DNA of 64,000 nt from contig JAJGOT010000506.1 of the NCBI GenBank assembly GCA_022457155.1, forward strand, positions 443,501-507,500, read 5' to 3'. The notes beneath the pieces were generated by a model that was not told the DNA's origin, did not search any database, and saw only the letters and a list, made by a program, of their open reading frames with translations. Positions within the stretch are counted from its first letter, which is position 1. Each line of letters opens with the position of its first letter. The position numbers and the translations under genes were made by a program. Positions 23,040 to 35,002 of this stretch are shown here, one piece after another. Source of the DNA: Cladopsammia gracilis (lineage: Eukaryota; Cnidaria; Anthozoa; Scleractinia; Dendrophylliidae).

Positions 23040-23695
23040 TTGCATGTGACTCTAAGACCATGCATTATTTGACTGAGAACTAATTCAAACAATATCAACT
23101 TTTTTCACTACAATTTACATGTTTTTTTTTACTTTATTGCAGCAGTAATAAACGAAATACCCAGGTTTAACAATTTGGAAGTTGCTCATCCAAGTAGTTC
23201 ATTAATAAAAGTATTACCGGTATATCAATAAGTTAATTACTGGAAAGAAGTTCATCATTTTGACGGAAGTGGGTTTTAACAGCTAGCTACTAGTACAAAG
23301 AAAAATGTTTACAATGGTCTTCTGGGGTATCAGGAAAGGCTTATTAGGAGGGTAAGCGGGGGATTATTATTAAAGGGGATTTTGCATTTCAAAATGGATA
23401 GAATTTACTGCAGTAGTTTAAATTATCATTCTGTTTTGGGAGGAAAGATAGCTAAAATCGCATTGTCCTAGCCTAGTGCTACAAATTGTGAACTTGAAGT
23501 GCTGTAGTAATTGAAGGATCTTACCCTGCTAGTTAGCATTCTATAAAGTAAATTATTTACATGCTAGAACAACAAACTCGCATAATGAGAAAATTTACAA
23601 TGTAACATAAATAACCTCTCTGTATGGCAAAAATTAATAAATATGTTATTGTTAACATTGTCATCACGATTATGTTCTTAAATCATTGGTTGAAC
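23040..23695. other. No recognisable feature
   Basis: A/T-rich sequence. Nothing was recognised. Confidence 0.4.
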
Positions 23696-24115
23696 AAGAG
23701 GCTCCAAGCAGCCTTTACTCATGCGCATGCGTAAGAAAATTTTATGATATATTTTAAACATGATAAGAAGATGTCCGACATGGAGAAGAGTTACTCCTTT
23801 CATTCAGTCATCGTTCCTGAAAACCACTTTGTTTACTATTGAATGTTGTGGACATGAAAGCTGTACCACAATGAAGCCAGTGATTTTTCTAAGTCTTATA
23901 TATACCAAACGTGAGCATAGTAATGTATGTAGGGTTGTAGGAGATTCTGTTGTGACACCTAAGTAACGCTCTTTTACCAGAAGTGAGAGTAGCTGGAAGT
24001 CACTAAACCGGAAGTGTGGTAGCAAAGCTATGAACCGGAAGTGTACAATTTAAAATATGCGTGCATAAATTTGCATGCAAAATCGTGACACAAAAAATAA
24101 AAATAATAATAATAA
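23696..24115 (+). repeat. Interspersed repeat, copy 1 (ATGCGCATGCGTAA family)
   Basis: This block and 55966-56310 align along their length in the same orientation: CTCATGCGCATGCGTAA, TGTACCACAATGAAGCCAGT, the GGAAGTGAGAGTA/GGAAGTCACTAAAC region, AAAATATGCGTGCATAAATT and a final (AAT)n run. The A-rich microsatellite end suggests a retroposon. No coding capacity. Confidence 0.75.
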
Positions 24116-24635
24116 TAACAAGAAAAACGGAGCCGAAACCTTACCTCATGCCGCTACGCGCATGAGTAATTATGCACTACTGGCACTATTTTATGCATTA
24201 CCAAGACAAAAAATTGACTTCTGGCACACTTTGCACTAACACTGCATTAAGGAAATATTCAATACAAAGAAGAATGTACAGCAAATGCTGTTGACTCCCA
24301 TTCAAACATTGGGCAATCCTACTCACAAGAACCTATGACTATTTTAATAATTTTTATACAGTGACACTTTCTCAAACAACTTGATGGGCAGTTCCAGAAA
24401 ATATCCAATCTGCTCCCATGGAAGGTCATTGGAAATTCTGAGGGGGAGTGGGGTCTCAAAACCCAATGTTTTTAAAGAAGTATGAAGCAAAACTGGAATT
24501 TCCAGAGGGGTAGGGGTTAAACCAAAAAACCTCCAATGGGGGAGGTATGGTAACAACACAATACAAAGTTATGTAACTATTTTTGGTTTTTGCCTAGTAA
24601 ATTTTTGAGTAGTGCAGAACAAATTATTAATCAAA

Positions 24636-24954
24636 TCATGCCAAGTCATTGAGTTTGTTTTCATATGTAGTTGAAAGCACAACTTCGCATCTCGGAGGCG
24701 TCATTAAACCAAACAAGACATTATCATTCAACAGGCCAATTGGTTCAACTTCATGATACTCAAAAGGCTCCCAGGTCTTTAGTTTCTTGGAAATTACTTC
24801 CCATGCTAGCGAGTCCTTTCCACCCTTGACAAGAAGTTTTGCCACAAGCATTACATCGTCAAAGTCAATTTGTCGTTTTCCCCAGGCATCTTCATTTTCA
24901 AGATAGACATGTACCATTTCCTCTTCATAATCATACAGCTTGGCAGTGAGAAAT
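24636..24954 (-). CDS. Exon 2 of TPR-like protein
   Basis: It follows the acceptor TTTTGTTAG; the first base completes AGA, then FLTAKLYDYEEEMVHVYLE. It runs to TGA at 24636-24638. The hydrophilic helical character continues that of exon 1. Confidence 0.75.
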
Positions 24955-26915
24955 CTAACAAAAGAATGTGACAGAATGCACTGTTACAGAAATAAATATT
25001 TCAGCAAGCCAGTGTGCTCATTTCCCTCGAGATGCAATTATATATATTTAAACTCATCATACAAGTCACTATTTTCACCATAACACTAACAACCACAATA
25101 TCATCTGGTGACTTGAACAAGTGAAGTCGCATAAATTATGCATTTAGAGACTGTAATAATTATTAAAGAAAGAAAGATGGATGGGTAAATTTTAAGCTCG
25201 GTCATGCAATAAGAAAAGTGTAGTGCTCAGCATGTCATTAATATAGGTCAAAGAAAAAATGTGAGACTTTGACCCATGACCCTCTGGAAACTGGTCTGCA
25301 CTCGGCCAACCACTGGGAGACATATGATGAGTTAGATCATTTACCAGGTTGTTATGTGACATGTGTCCTGCATACTGCTTAGATCAGCAATGTCGAAAGT
25401 TTCTTGTGTGTTGATAAAGACTGTTGTTATACCTCCCAACTCAAACACCTTTTTTGATTGGACAAAATGTGTCACATGCCATGGTGATAATGAGGACACA
25501 TACATGGCTGGCATTTTTGAGTGCATGGTGTAACTTGTGCACATGTTATCAGGGTCCAAAATCCACAATCTGATCAAGAAAGTTTTGGAAACTATTCTGC
25601 CTCATCGGGACAAAAAATTCTAAAAAAAAACTATATGGCAAGGGGAGGTTAAGAAGCATTTGAGAATTAAGCACAAGAAATATGTATGAAATACCTGGAA
25701 GCATGACTGTGAGACTACGAGGACCTGTGAAGCTTGGTCTGCCCGTAGACGGATTGACCTATAACACTCAGTGGCAAGCCATGTGGAAGTAGCCTGTGTG
25801 TTAGGGTTAGGGATTAGGTCCCCTCACGTTTTTTCTTGGGGTATGACTACACATAGGCTATGTGGAAGGGGAGCAGATGTTGGGCATTTGAAAACACCTT
25901 TTATTGCAAAATATCATTGACCTTCCACATCCCTTAATTTATATACAGTGGAACCTACATAAAGGGAACACTGACTAAGTCCACCTGGAGGTGATAATTA
26001 TGTCAGAATTTTGAGCCGGTTGGGACGAGCAGAAGTGTCCCCTTAATGGAGGTGTCCCATAGTGGAGGTTATACTGTAACATTATTTCCGTCAATTAAAA
26101 TTGCATTTGAGTGGCCATGATTTGGGGACCTGCAGAGGGTACGTGCATTTCATGTGGGATTGAGTTTGCTGCTTGGAAACGTTTTTCAAGGACCTTCGCA
26201 TATCTTTGTTGTTGGTACACATATGTTATGCACACTGGCACTTGGTTTAGAATAGCTGCTTTGGTATCCTGTGTAGGCTTCCCGTGGATATCAGTTCTAC
26301 AGTCACGTAAATATACTACGTACATTTGTACCGCATGCAGACACATACTGACCTCATCTTTGCAACATGTTTGAAATCCTTTCCCAAGACTGGGTCATTC
26401 AAAGTTCTCTTCACATCTTCCTCATACCTTTCAATCTTCTCCTCTTTGGCAAGTTCGGGTTCTTTTTCAGCTTTCTCTGTATCAGATGTTTTCTCGTCCT
26501 TTAATCCAACGTCCACTGCCATTTCGTCCAATCCTTTTTGCCACGATTCCAACGCCCAAACTTCACAGCTTAAAGCGGCCTTCCCTACAGCTCCAGACCA
26601 CTCTAACATCACTTCAAATTCCTTCCGCCTCCCTGTTATCTTCACCGCTCTTACAATAAGCTTCCGCATCGCTTCTTGAAAAGGCCAGTAGTTGTAGGAG
26701 ATTTGAGGATTTTGCAGGAATATTTTGCCATTATTGAGTACTTCATCCCATTTTCCTTGAAAAGCTACAATTTGAGCTAACGCAACGGACGCTTCTGGAA
26801 TTCCCTTCTTAGAAAGATTCCTGAAATAATCTTCGGCTTCTTCTCCTTTACCATTCAATGCTAGTTTCTGGCCTTCCTCTATCGCTAGCGCTGCTTCGAT
26901 TCGCTTTCGTTCCAT
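24636..26915 (-). CDS. Two-exon TPR-like helical protein, function unknown (gene span)
   Basis: Exons 26915-26353 and 24954-24636 join in phase 2 (AG|GTCAGT donor, TTTTGTTAG acceptor) to give 293 codons. The first part is helix-rich: residues 5-120 include AIEEGQKLALNGKGEEAEDY, which has TPR-like spacing, and ASVALAQIVAFQGKWDEVL. An acidic, charged linker (DEKTSDTEKAEKEPELAKEE) precedes the exon joint. The C-terminal part reads DVMLVAKLLVKGGKDSLAWE and ends NKLNDLA. No signal peptide or membrane helix is seen, so it is probably cytosolic. I do not recognise a named family. The frame is open upstream of the chosen ATG, to a GTG at 26942, without another ATG. The single intron carries a MITE. 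Confidence 0.75.
25944..26078. mobile_element. MITE in the intron of the TPR-like gene
   Basis: TACAGTGGAACCT at the left is mirrored by AGGTTATACTGTA at the right. The interior contains GGTGATAATTA and AGAAGTGTCCCCTTAAT, the same words that make up the tandem array at 44413-44995, so it is a single-copy relative of that array. Confidence 0.7.
26353..26915 (-). CDS. Exon 1 of TPR-like protein
   Basis: It starts at the first in-frame ATG (MERKRIEAALAIEEG) and ends AAGATGAG|GTCAGT at 26353 in phase 2. Reading on past the donor leads into low-value sequence and a stop 16 codons later. Confidence 0.75.
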
Positions 26916-29412
26916 TTCCTTCAGCTCGCGGGCAAATTGCACCCTAGTGTACCCTAGAGGACCCCAGAGGGGAATGTTGTGTTTTCTTTCAAAAACCCTA
27001 CATACTTTGCGCGCTCTAACAACTTCCGCTCGTGGACCGGAAGAGCTGAGTGGCGTGCGTAGCTAGGCCCTTGCTTCGAGTATTCATTGACCTTCTATAC
27101 TTTTCATCGACATAATTTTTGACATAACAAAACATGGTTAAACTTCAAATATTTCTCTTACAAAATGTTAAAAAAAATAATCGTTTTCTTCAGCGGGAGT
27201 ATCTTGACGTTAAAGCCAATTTACATCAAGAGTAGGGGCGGGCTTCAGCCCCTCCTCTCCGGGGGGAACTTCAATATAAAAATGACGGGGGAGATCGTCG
27301 TACCTTTTAGGAGTGACAATTCGTGGTTTGGTGCTAGCAAGGGTGTTTAAATCGAAAATTTCCACTTTCAGTAGTTTTCAGATACCTCAAAGGGTAAAAA
27401 TGAGTGTGATCCATACCGGACAAAACAGGTTTCTGGTAGTTTTAGGGTTCCTTTTAAAATTTCCGACGATCGCCTCAGACTGAATTTTAAATAAGAGTCC
27501 CCCCCCCGGATCTCCAGCGAGCGATCAGTAAATAAAAATTTTGGCAGATAAACAAACAACTTGCCGATGAAAATGAACGCAACTAAGAAATGTATATAAA
27601 CCAACGCCGAAGGAAAAGAATGGAAAATTTTTGCATTGGCATTTTAGGAATCTTTTTAGAACTTTAGAATCGACAAGAAAGTATCTGCGGTTTGATTGAG
27701 AGACTGGCCTAAATTCAGAGAAGAAATAAAACAAAAAAAACATCTTATCATGTCAGAGAATTTTTAAGACCGGAAGATAATTGCCGAGTCATTTCTGACT
27801 TTTTCCTTAGGCGGTGATTGTCATTTTAAATAACATACAAGTAATTAAGATTTATTGCATTTTCTCAAACCCGTAACCCATGTTTGAAATTTAATAAAGC
27901 GGAAAACCAAGCTTTTCGGGCTATCAAATGCAGTGCCGTGTCGTTGGTCTTATTTAAATCCATTATCGTAGCATCCATACATTGGCTGCTTCCTGTCATT
28001 TCAATATTCACCTGCCAATGAAGAGAACAAACACATTACTGGCTTGTCACGTACTATTTTCCGCGTAAACAGAGCCACTAAATATTGCCTTTTCGATAGT
28101 AGAACAAACAGTGCTAACTTTGAACACGATCCACGGAAAACGTTGCCGGGATATTTTTACTTCCTATGACCTAAATATATAAATATCAAATCGTCATGTC
28201 GGCGTAAGCCCTTCACGAACCTATCAAGAGATTATCATATTTCATTGCTAATGTAATTTATAGAAGTCGAAACTAAAGAAAACTTACAGCAATTTTGGAG
28301 TGCTTTTTTATACAAACTTCACTCCAAAAATAAATAAATAAATAAATATTAAATAAATTAATTAATTGCCAACATGCTTGCTTGCGCCCTCTTCGACAGG
28401 TTATTGCTTTACTTTTGATAATTTCCGCATGATTTGTAATTATTCGTTCCAGTTTGTCCTGTAATAATATAATTGAAGTTGCTTTGTGCTCGTTTTCTAG
28501 TTGCTATGTGCACGCGTTTTTTAAATATATCTAACAAATTTATTGTTTCTGAGCTACACTCTCTAATTTATCTAAACAGAAAATCATAACTAGTCGATGT
28601 ATTATATATCGTTCATTATCGACCGTACTCTGTCCTTTTCGGAGAAAATGAGTCCATTTTATTACGTTCCAATTGACTGAAAAAGCCCGGGGTATAAACG
28701 TGAACGACGCCGTAAGCACAAGGCTGGCTATAAGAGTTTGCGTCAAGTTAAACCCATAACGTAATTCAATGTCCACAGGAACCTCACAGGAAACCCCTTA
28801 AGAGTTATTTGTATGGAGAATTTCAACGGACACAGTTCTAATTCGCAGTGAATAAGTGACAAAAATGAGCAATTGCTGAATGAATCAAAGGAACTTTAGT
28901 GTTTTTCGCAGTACTCCTAGAGTGATTTTACTTCATCTGTGAAACACTATCTAACAATTAGTGTGTGATAGTCCAAATTAAACAAAAGGAAACAATGGAA
29001 TTATAGTCTAATAGTACGTAGTATTCTACTAACTATTTCACAGATGAAGTAAAATCACTCTATACTAAAACATAAAACAAGTATTAGTGAGCTTACCATG
29101 ATAAAGGGAATTAAATTTAGCACCTACGTAATTATTTATTTATAATAAAAATAGTTGTGTACAGGAGCCTATCCGAAACCTTTGAATAAATGACATCAAG
29201 TGGTGAAAGAAATTAAAGACAACGGAAAACCTTGGTTACGACTGTCTTTCCATCCAATAACCGATAGAATGAGGAAGCTAAAATAATCAGTCACGTGACA
29301 AACTCCAGTCCGTAAGGTTGAATTGAATTGTGGGAAATAATCGAGTGATTCGATCAAACATAATGGTGATCGGTGTAAAAGTTGTAATAGCGTGAGGGTT
29401 CAGGAATAAACC
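26916..29412. other. Intergenic region between two divergent genes
   Basis: No gene is supported. It separates the start of the minus-strand TPR-like gene from the start of the plus-strand DEATH-SEFIR gene. CCGGAAG, an ETS-like word, lies at about 27038 near the former's start. A run of TAAATAAATAAATA is at about 28330-28350. A MITE is listed separately. Confidence 0.5.
28918..29062. mobile_element. 145 bp MITE
   Basis: TAGAGTGATTTTACTTCATC at 28918 continues to CTGTGAAA, and the exact reverse complement ends at 29062, giving about 27 bp inverted ends. No coding sequence inside. Confidence 0.75.
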
Positions 29413-29755
29413 ATGAATAGCGCAGACGACGAGGAAGGCTTTCAAAGAAGGCATATAGCGCAAGAAATACTGCGTTTACGAGCGCAAGATGTCATACGCC
29501 TCGGAAAAGTAATGGACCCGCTGTCGTTGCTGATGAACATGAAGGACGCTTTGAGAAACTGGAAAGATGTGGCTGATTTGCTCGGCTATAGCGCAGAAAT
29601 GATTCTCGGTCTCTTCGCACATGATGCTAGACCTGGATTAATGTTGCTTGAAGACTGGATGTACAAAAGGAATGGCATTCTAGGGAGACTTGTGGATGTT
29701 TTCACCGAGTTGGAGATGAATAACTGTCTTGAAGTGATTTACGAGTGTGTCGCAG
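29413..29755 (+). CDS. Exon 1: DEATH domain
   Basis: ATG is followed by an acidic start (MNSADDEEGF). The helical DEATH fold pattern has the conserved W in NWKDVADLLG. The exon ends GTCGCAG|GTAGGT in phase 1. Reading through gives a stop 18 codons later. Confidence 0.78.
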
Positions 29756-32700
29756 GTAGGTTATCAAACGTTTTTTTACTCCGTGAAATTTTGGGGTTTA
29801 TCCAATGTTAATTTTGTTTACTACTGTAAATTAAGCTAAATGGGTGCTGGAAAAGCGGTTGCTATCTAAAATCTGTAGGAACGTACATGTACGTGATGCA
29901 AGCACGAAGTCGCTTATATGTTGCGTGGTTTTAAACCCAGTCGTGTGGAAAAGCAGGCTGTAAGTTCATGCCGATTTCGTAGCCACTGAAATCTAGGGTC
30001 TTCGATCGTATTCGCCATTGAGTCATCGTCCGAATTACCGAATTTTTGTTCAATTACCATTGTAGGTGAAACATGTGAATGTCTGAAATCGGTTGTTATT
30101 TTGGAGGGCTGAGAAATTGAGTGTGAATGTGTTGCAAGGAGAACGAAAATTAAGCTTAGCTTTAATTATATAAAGCTTATGCATGAATATTTTCTTTTGA
30201 CGCACGTAAATATGGTACATTTTGTGTAGAATATAATTTCATGGTAGAAAGCTTGTATAAGACAATTTATTTTGTATAGCAATATGTGAGAAAAAAAATC
30301 TCTCTACAATAGACCAATTATTTCACGTCATATTTTAAACGAAAGTTCTAGCAAGCTCCGGCCATTTCCATGCAAAGTTCTAATTTATACCATTTCGGTT
30401 TTATTCGCTATCTTGAAAGGCGAATGGTTAATGAAAACGGATTTCTAGCCAATATAACGAAAATTTCCCAAGCCATTTTACTGTATCTTTAGCACAGTTG
30501 CATGATCACTCAAAGTACAGTTTTGCAATCAAAACGGCGAGGAAAACTTGAATGTGGAAATTCGCTGATGCATGCGGATGGTAAAATTTTCAAGTTTTTG
30601 TTTGTATTCATTATGTAAATAAAGCTTTTGTAATAATTTAAAACGTAGCATTGAACTAAAAGAATTTTGTTAGTTGGTAAAATGAAGGTCGATTTTTACT
30701 TCCTTAAATCCTTGTGGAAATATTTTTAGTAAAATCACGATTAGTTACGGAAATATGGAGTAATTCGAAGATGCACTTCCAGGATTTAACTTACTCTTCC
30801 GCTTTTTGTGGATAATCTGACATCACGTCCTTTTATTTTACAACTTTTTACAACACAAAATTTAATGTGTTTGGACTCTCAGAATTAAAAAGATTGTTTT
30901 TGCCATATGTTTTAATTTCTTTTGACTTATGTTTATTTACCGCTAGTTGGTTTAATAATCCATACATGTTCTGTAATAACTCCTTCATTCCTACATAAAT
31001 CAAACTTTGGATCATTTCATGTGGCTCTACTTTTCAGTCTCTGTGGATGAAGTCCTAAAGTGTTATCATTCATTTCAGCAGTACTTTCCTGTGGTACTGT
31101 TTATCATGATGTACAAGGTGGTTCTAACTTTTGAGTCCTTGGATGAAATGATCCTAAAGTGTGACCATTCAAATGAAAGCTACTGAACAGTACTTTCTTG
31201 TGGTACTGTTTATTATGCTGTACAAAGTGGTTCTTACTTTTGAGTCTGTGGATGAAATCCTTAATTGTAACCATTCAAATGAAAGCTACTGAGCAGTACT
31301 TTCCAGTGGTACTGTTTATTATGCTGTACAAAGTGGTTCTTACTTTTGAGTCTGTGGATGAAATCCTTAATTGTAACCATTCAAATGAAAGCTACTGAGC
31401 AGTACTTTCTTGTGGTACTGTTTATTATGCTGTACAAAGTGGTTCTTACTTTTGAGTCTGTGGATGAAATCCTTAATTGTAACCATTCAAATGAAAGCTA
31501 CTGAGCAGTACTTTCCAGTGGTACAGTTTATTATGGTGTACAAGGTGGTTCTTACTTTTGAGTCTGTGGATGAAATCCTTAATAATTTTGTAACCATTCA
31601 AATGAAATCTACTGAGCGGTACTTTCCTGTAGTGCTGCAAATGTTAGAGGTATTTTTTGGTCCCATGGTACATGTACAGAGGCCCTGCCAGGGTAAATTC
31701 CAACAGGCGACATGACCCAAAAAGTAGCGACAGCACGTCAGTAAAATGAAATTGCGACAAAAGACAAATGTTTGTTCAATTTCCAACAGCAACGTGAAAC
31801 ATTGATAAAACACCGACACGAGACATTAATTTAGTAGACATTTTAAAATTAAGACAAGCGACATGGGACCCCCCCCCCCCCCCCCCCCTGGCAGGGCCTC
31901 TGTACATGTATACATAAAATTATATAATTGTCTCAGTCAACCTGAAATCATTGCAATCAGTTTGATGCATTCACACTGAACTTTATTTGGAGTTCATTCA
32001 TAAAAAATTAGATTTCTAAGGAATTAGTTAACTAGTTAATTAATTTGTAAGCAAATCTGGTAAATATTTGTGATCTGTGGCTGATAATAGTAAATAGTAA
32101 TACTTCATGTATTTCTATAACTGTATTAAATTTATAAATATTCTAATTAAACCATTAACGCCATGCCGGCCAAAACCAGCCCAGAAGGTATTTTTGGTTC
32201 TCTATTGTTATAAAAGGCTTTAGAAAGGATAAACCAATCAAAATCTGTCTACTGCACATATATTTGGTGGTTTTAGGGGGGTGATAGAAGAGAGTGAGAG
32301 AGCCAAGAAAAAGTTGTTTTTGTGAGCTTTTTTGCACTCAAAATCTACTGCACAGACTGTTGCTTAAAAGAGGGTGGCAAAGGGGTTTTATGTGATGCGT
32401 GATTGCCCCAAAATTAGCTGCGTGATGCGTGATTGTGCCCAAATTAACGGCGTGATGCGCGACCAGATAGCGTAGCGTGTTGCATGATTTGCTATTTTTG
32501 AAACGCGTGACAGGTAATTTACCTATTAGATTTTCATGATACGTGAATGCTTTCAACATTTTTTGAAAAACAAGAAAGCTATCACTCAAAGGACTCAATG
32601 TAAATTTTCTAATTCCACATCTGTCTTGTCTTTTCTTGACCTATTATCCTCGTGGTTGGCCATGGTCCAAAACTGAAATCCGGAAACAATAGACTCATAG

Positions 32701-34949
32701 ACATTCAATGCTAGTTAATGTAATTAATATGTAACAGGACTCTTCAGTGCTAATTTGTTCCGACCGCGTGACCGCGTGGCATTTCAGATTATACAGCTGT
32801 TTTGAGAACGGTTGTCGGAAAAAAAATAAAAGTGCACGCGACAATCCAGAAAGGTATTGTGGGTAGTCATCCATGCTATATCCTAAAAACTCATTTGTCC
32901 CAATGGCTCGCCACTTAAGATCGTCCCTGTACGGATGAGGCATCACAGGTTTCATGTATTTATTTGACTTATTAAAATTCATTGACCATTCATCCTTACA
33001 TGTATTTACGTGATTGGTGAAAATTTTCTCCATGATGCGTAATTTCACTTAAAAATTTGGCATGATGCGTGATCGGCCCCCCCCCCCCCCCCCCCCTTTG
33101 CCACCCTCTTAAAACTGTTTTTGTGAATTGCTGAAATTGAAAAATAGCCCAGTCATTAATGGGTTAAAGTGCAGTCTAAGTAAGGAGATTCATTCTAAGG
33201 AGATTCATTAGGGCAATGAATTCTAAACTCTGTTGCCTTGCATATATGCTACAGGAACTGAAGCAAAAAAATAATTATTGCCAGTGTTGATGAACCAGTC
33301 TGCTTCAGTTAATTTGGATTGGACACCCTTAACACCCATATACATGTTGGGGGGCTTCAGAACATACATGTACTCTGGTTATACTCATTTTTAATTGGTA
33401 ACTTTTAATGCCCGGATACAGTACACTGTAGGTTGGGTAGAAATATCACTTGATCACTCAATTGCTTGTTGATTGGTTGTAAAAACTGACCCTGCAATAT
33501 TTAATGGTCACCTGCCTTACCCATGGGGATGGCATTGGAAGGAGGGGAGGGTGGGGAGTAGCACGTACAGTGTAGAGGGTGAGGGTCGGTGCATCAAAAT
33601 GCCAGTCTGAAGGCAAGCAGAATCTTTTATTACAGCGGTTGGCTCATAGTAGCCTTTGATGCTGTGGATTTTCTTTTGGTATGAAAATTTTCAAACCAGT
33701 TTAATTTTTATTTTCCTTTGTTTTAGATTCATTATGATATTCTGAGACAAAGGAAAACAAAATTCAAACTGGTTTAAAAATTTCTAAACCAAAGAAAAAT
33801 TTGAACCAGAACTTAAACAATGATTTTAAATTTTTTATTGATTTTATTATATTATTTTTATTTTAGAATATGAAGAAACATCCATGGTTAGGATCAATGA
33901 GCCTAGAGAAGATGAGGATGATATACAACCTCAATCTCTGACCAGTGAAAGCAGCGTCACGACTGGGAGTCATACAATGGGTACCTCAACAGACTATAGT
34001 ACAGAGCAAGAATCATCTATATTATCAACGTCAAGTTTATCACCTTCTGTTTGTCGTATTGTAGCTACACATACAGACAGTGAAAGTTTTAGCAATGAAG
34101 TTGACAATTTAAGTTCAGTTGAGACTGACTGTAGAAGAGAATCAACAGAAAATTGCTTGAGTTGTCACAACCTCAATAATGACAATACAGAACATGAAGC
34201 TTCAACTACAGAAAAACCTGAATTATTTAGGCATATATCCTGGTCACCCCCAGGGTGTCATGGTGTGCATACAAACCATGTACAGTCTGTAGATGGTGGA
34301 CGGTTTAACCGTTCTGTTTCTCAACCTGCCGACTTAACGAAATCCAAAGTTGGAGCAGAGAACAAAAAGAAGTCTATAAAGAAAAAAATTGGCAGATTTT
34401 TCAGAAAGGGCAAGCAATATAAGAAGTCACCTGTGCCATCTAGCTGTGAAATCACTGTAGATTCAAGTCCCAACACTTTAACAGCTACAAAAAATTCATT
34501 TACTGTCACTGGCACTTACATTGAATCTGCCGAAAAACCATGTGACAATTTGTCTCCACTTAAGGTAGAGGAAGCTCGCAGGTTGTCCCTTACAGACAGT
34601 TTGAGCTCTGGAGAATCCATGTCTCTCCCAACATCACCAGGCTATGAGTCTGGATACATGTCATCAGAAGGTATGATACATACATATATTACACAATAAT
34701 AATGATTAGTAAAGAAGTATTTTCGTTTGTCTCACGATGTAGTCACTTCCGATGTGGATCGCGACGTTTCGACTGCATACTGCTAGTCTTCTTCAGGCGA
34801 TGGGGTCGACTGGTTACGCGTCACCTTATGAAGCACGATGCTCTGCTGTGATTGGTTGGTTTTCAACAGCTGTGACTGGCGCATTTTGATCCTCGTTGTT
34901 TCAGCGAATTGTTCCCTCGGCAGTCTGTAATGGTAAGGCTCTCCTGTTG

Positions 34950-35002
<53 letters not shown>

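Noticed and set aside
25341..25577. 78-codon minus-strand open frame in the TPR-like gene intron
   Set aside because: Exons 1 and 2 already join in perfect phase without it and no domain was recognised.
31198..31715. Open frames encoding repeated peptide
   Set aside because: They restate the 106 bp intronic tandem repeat.
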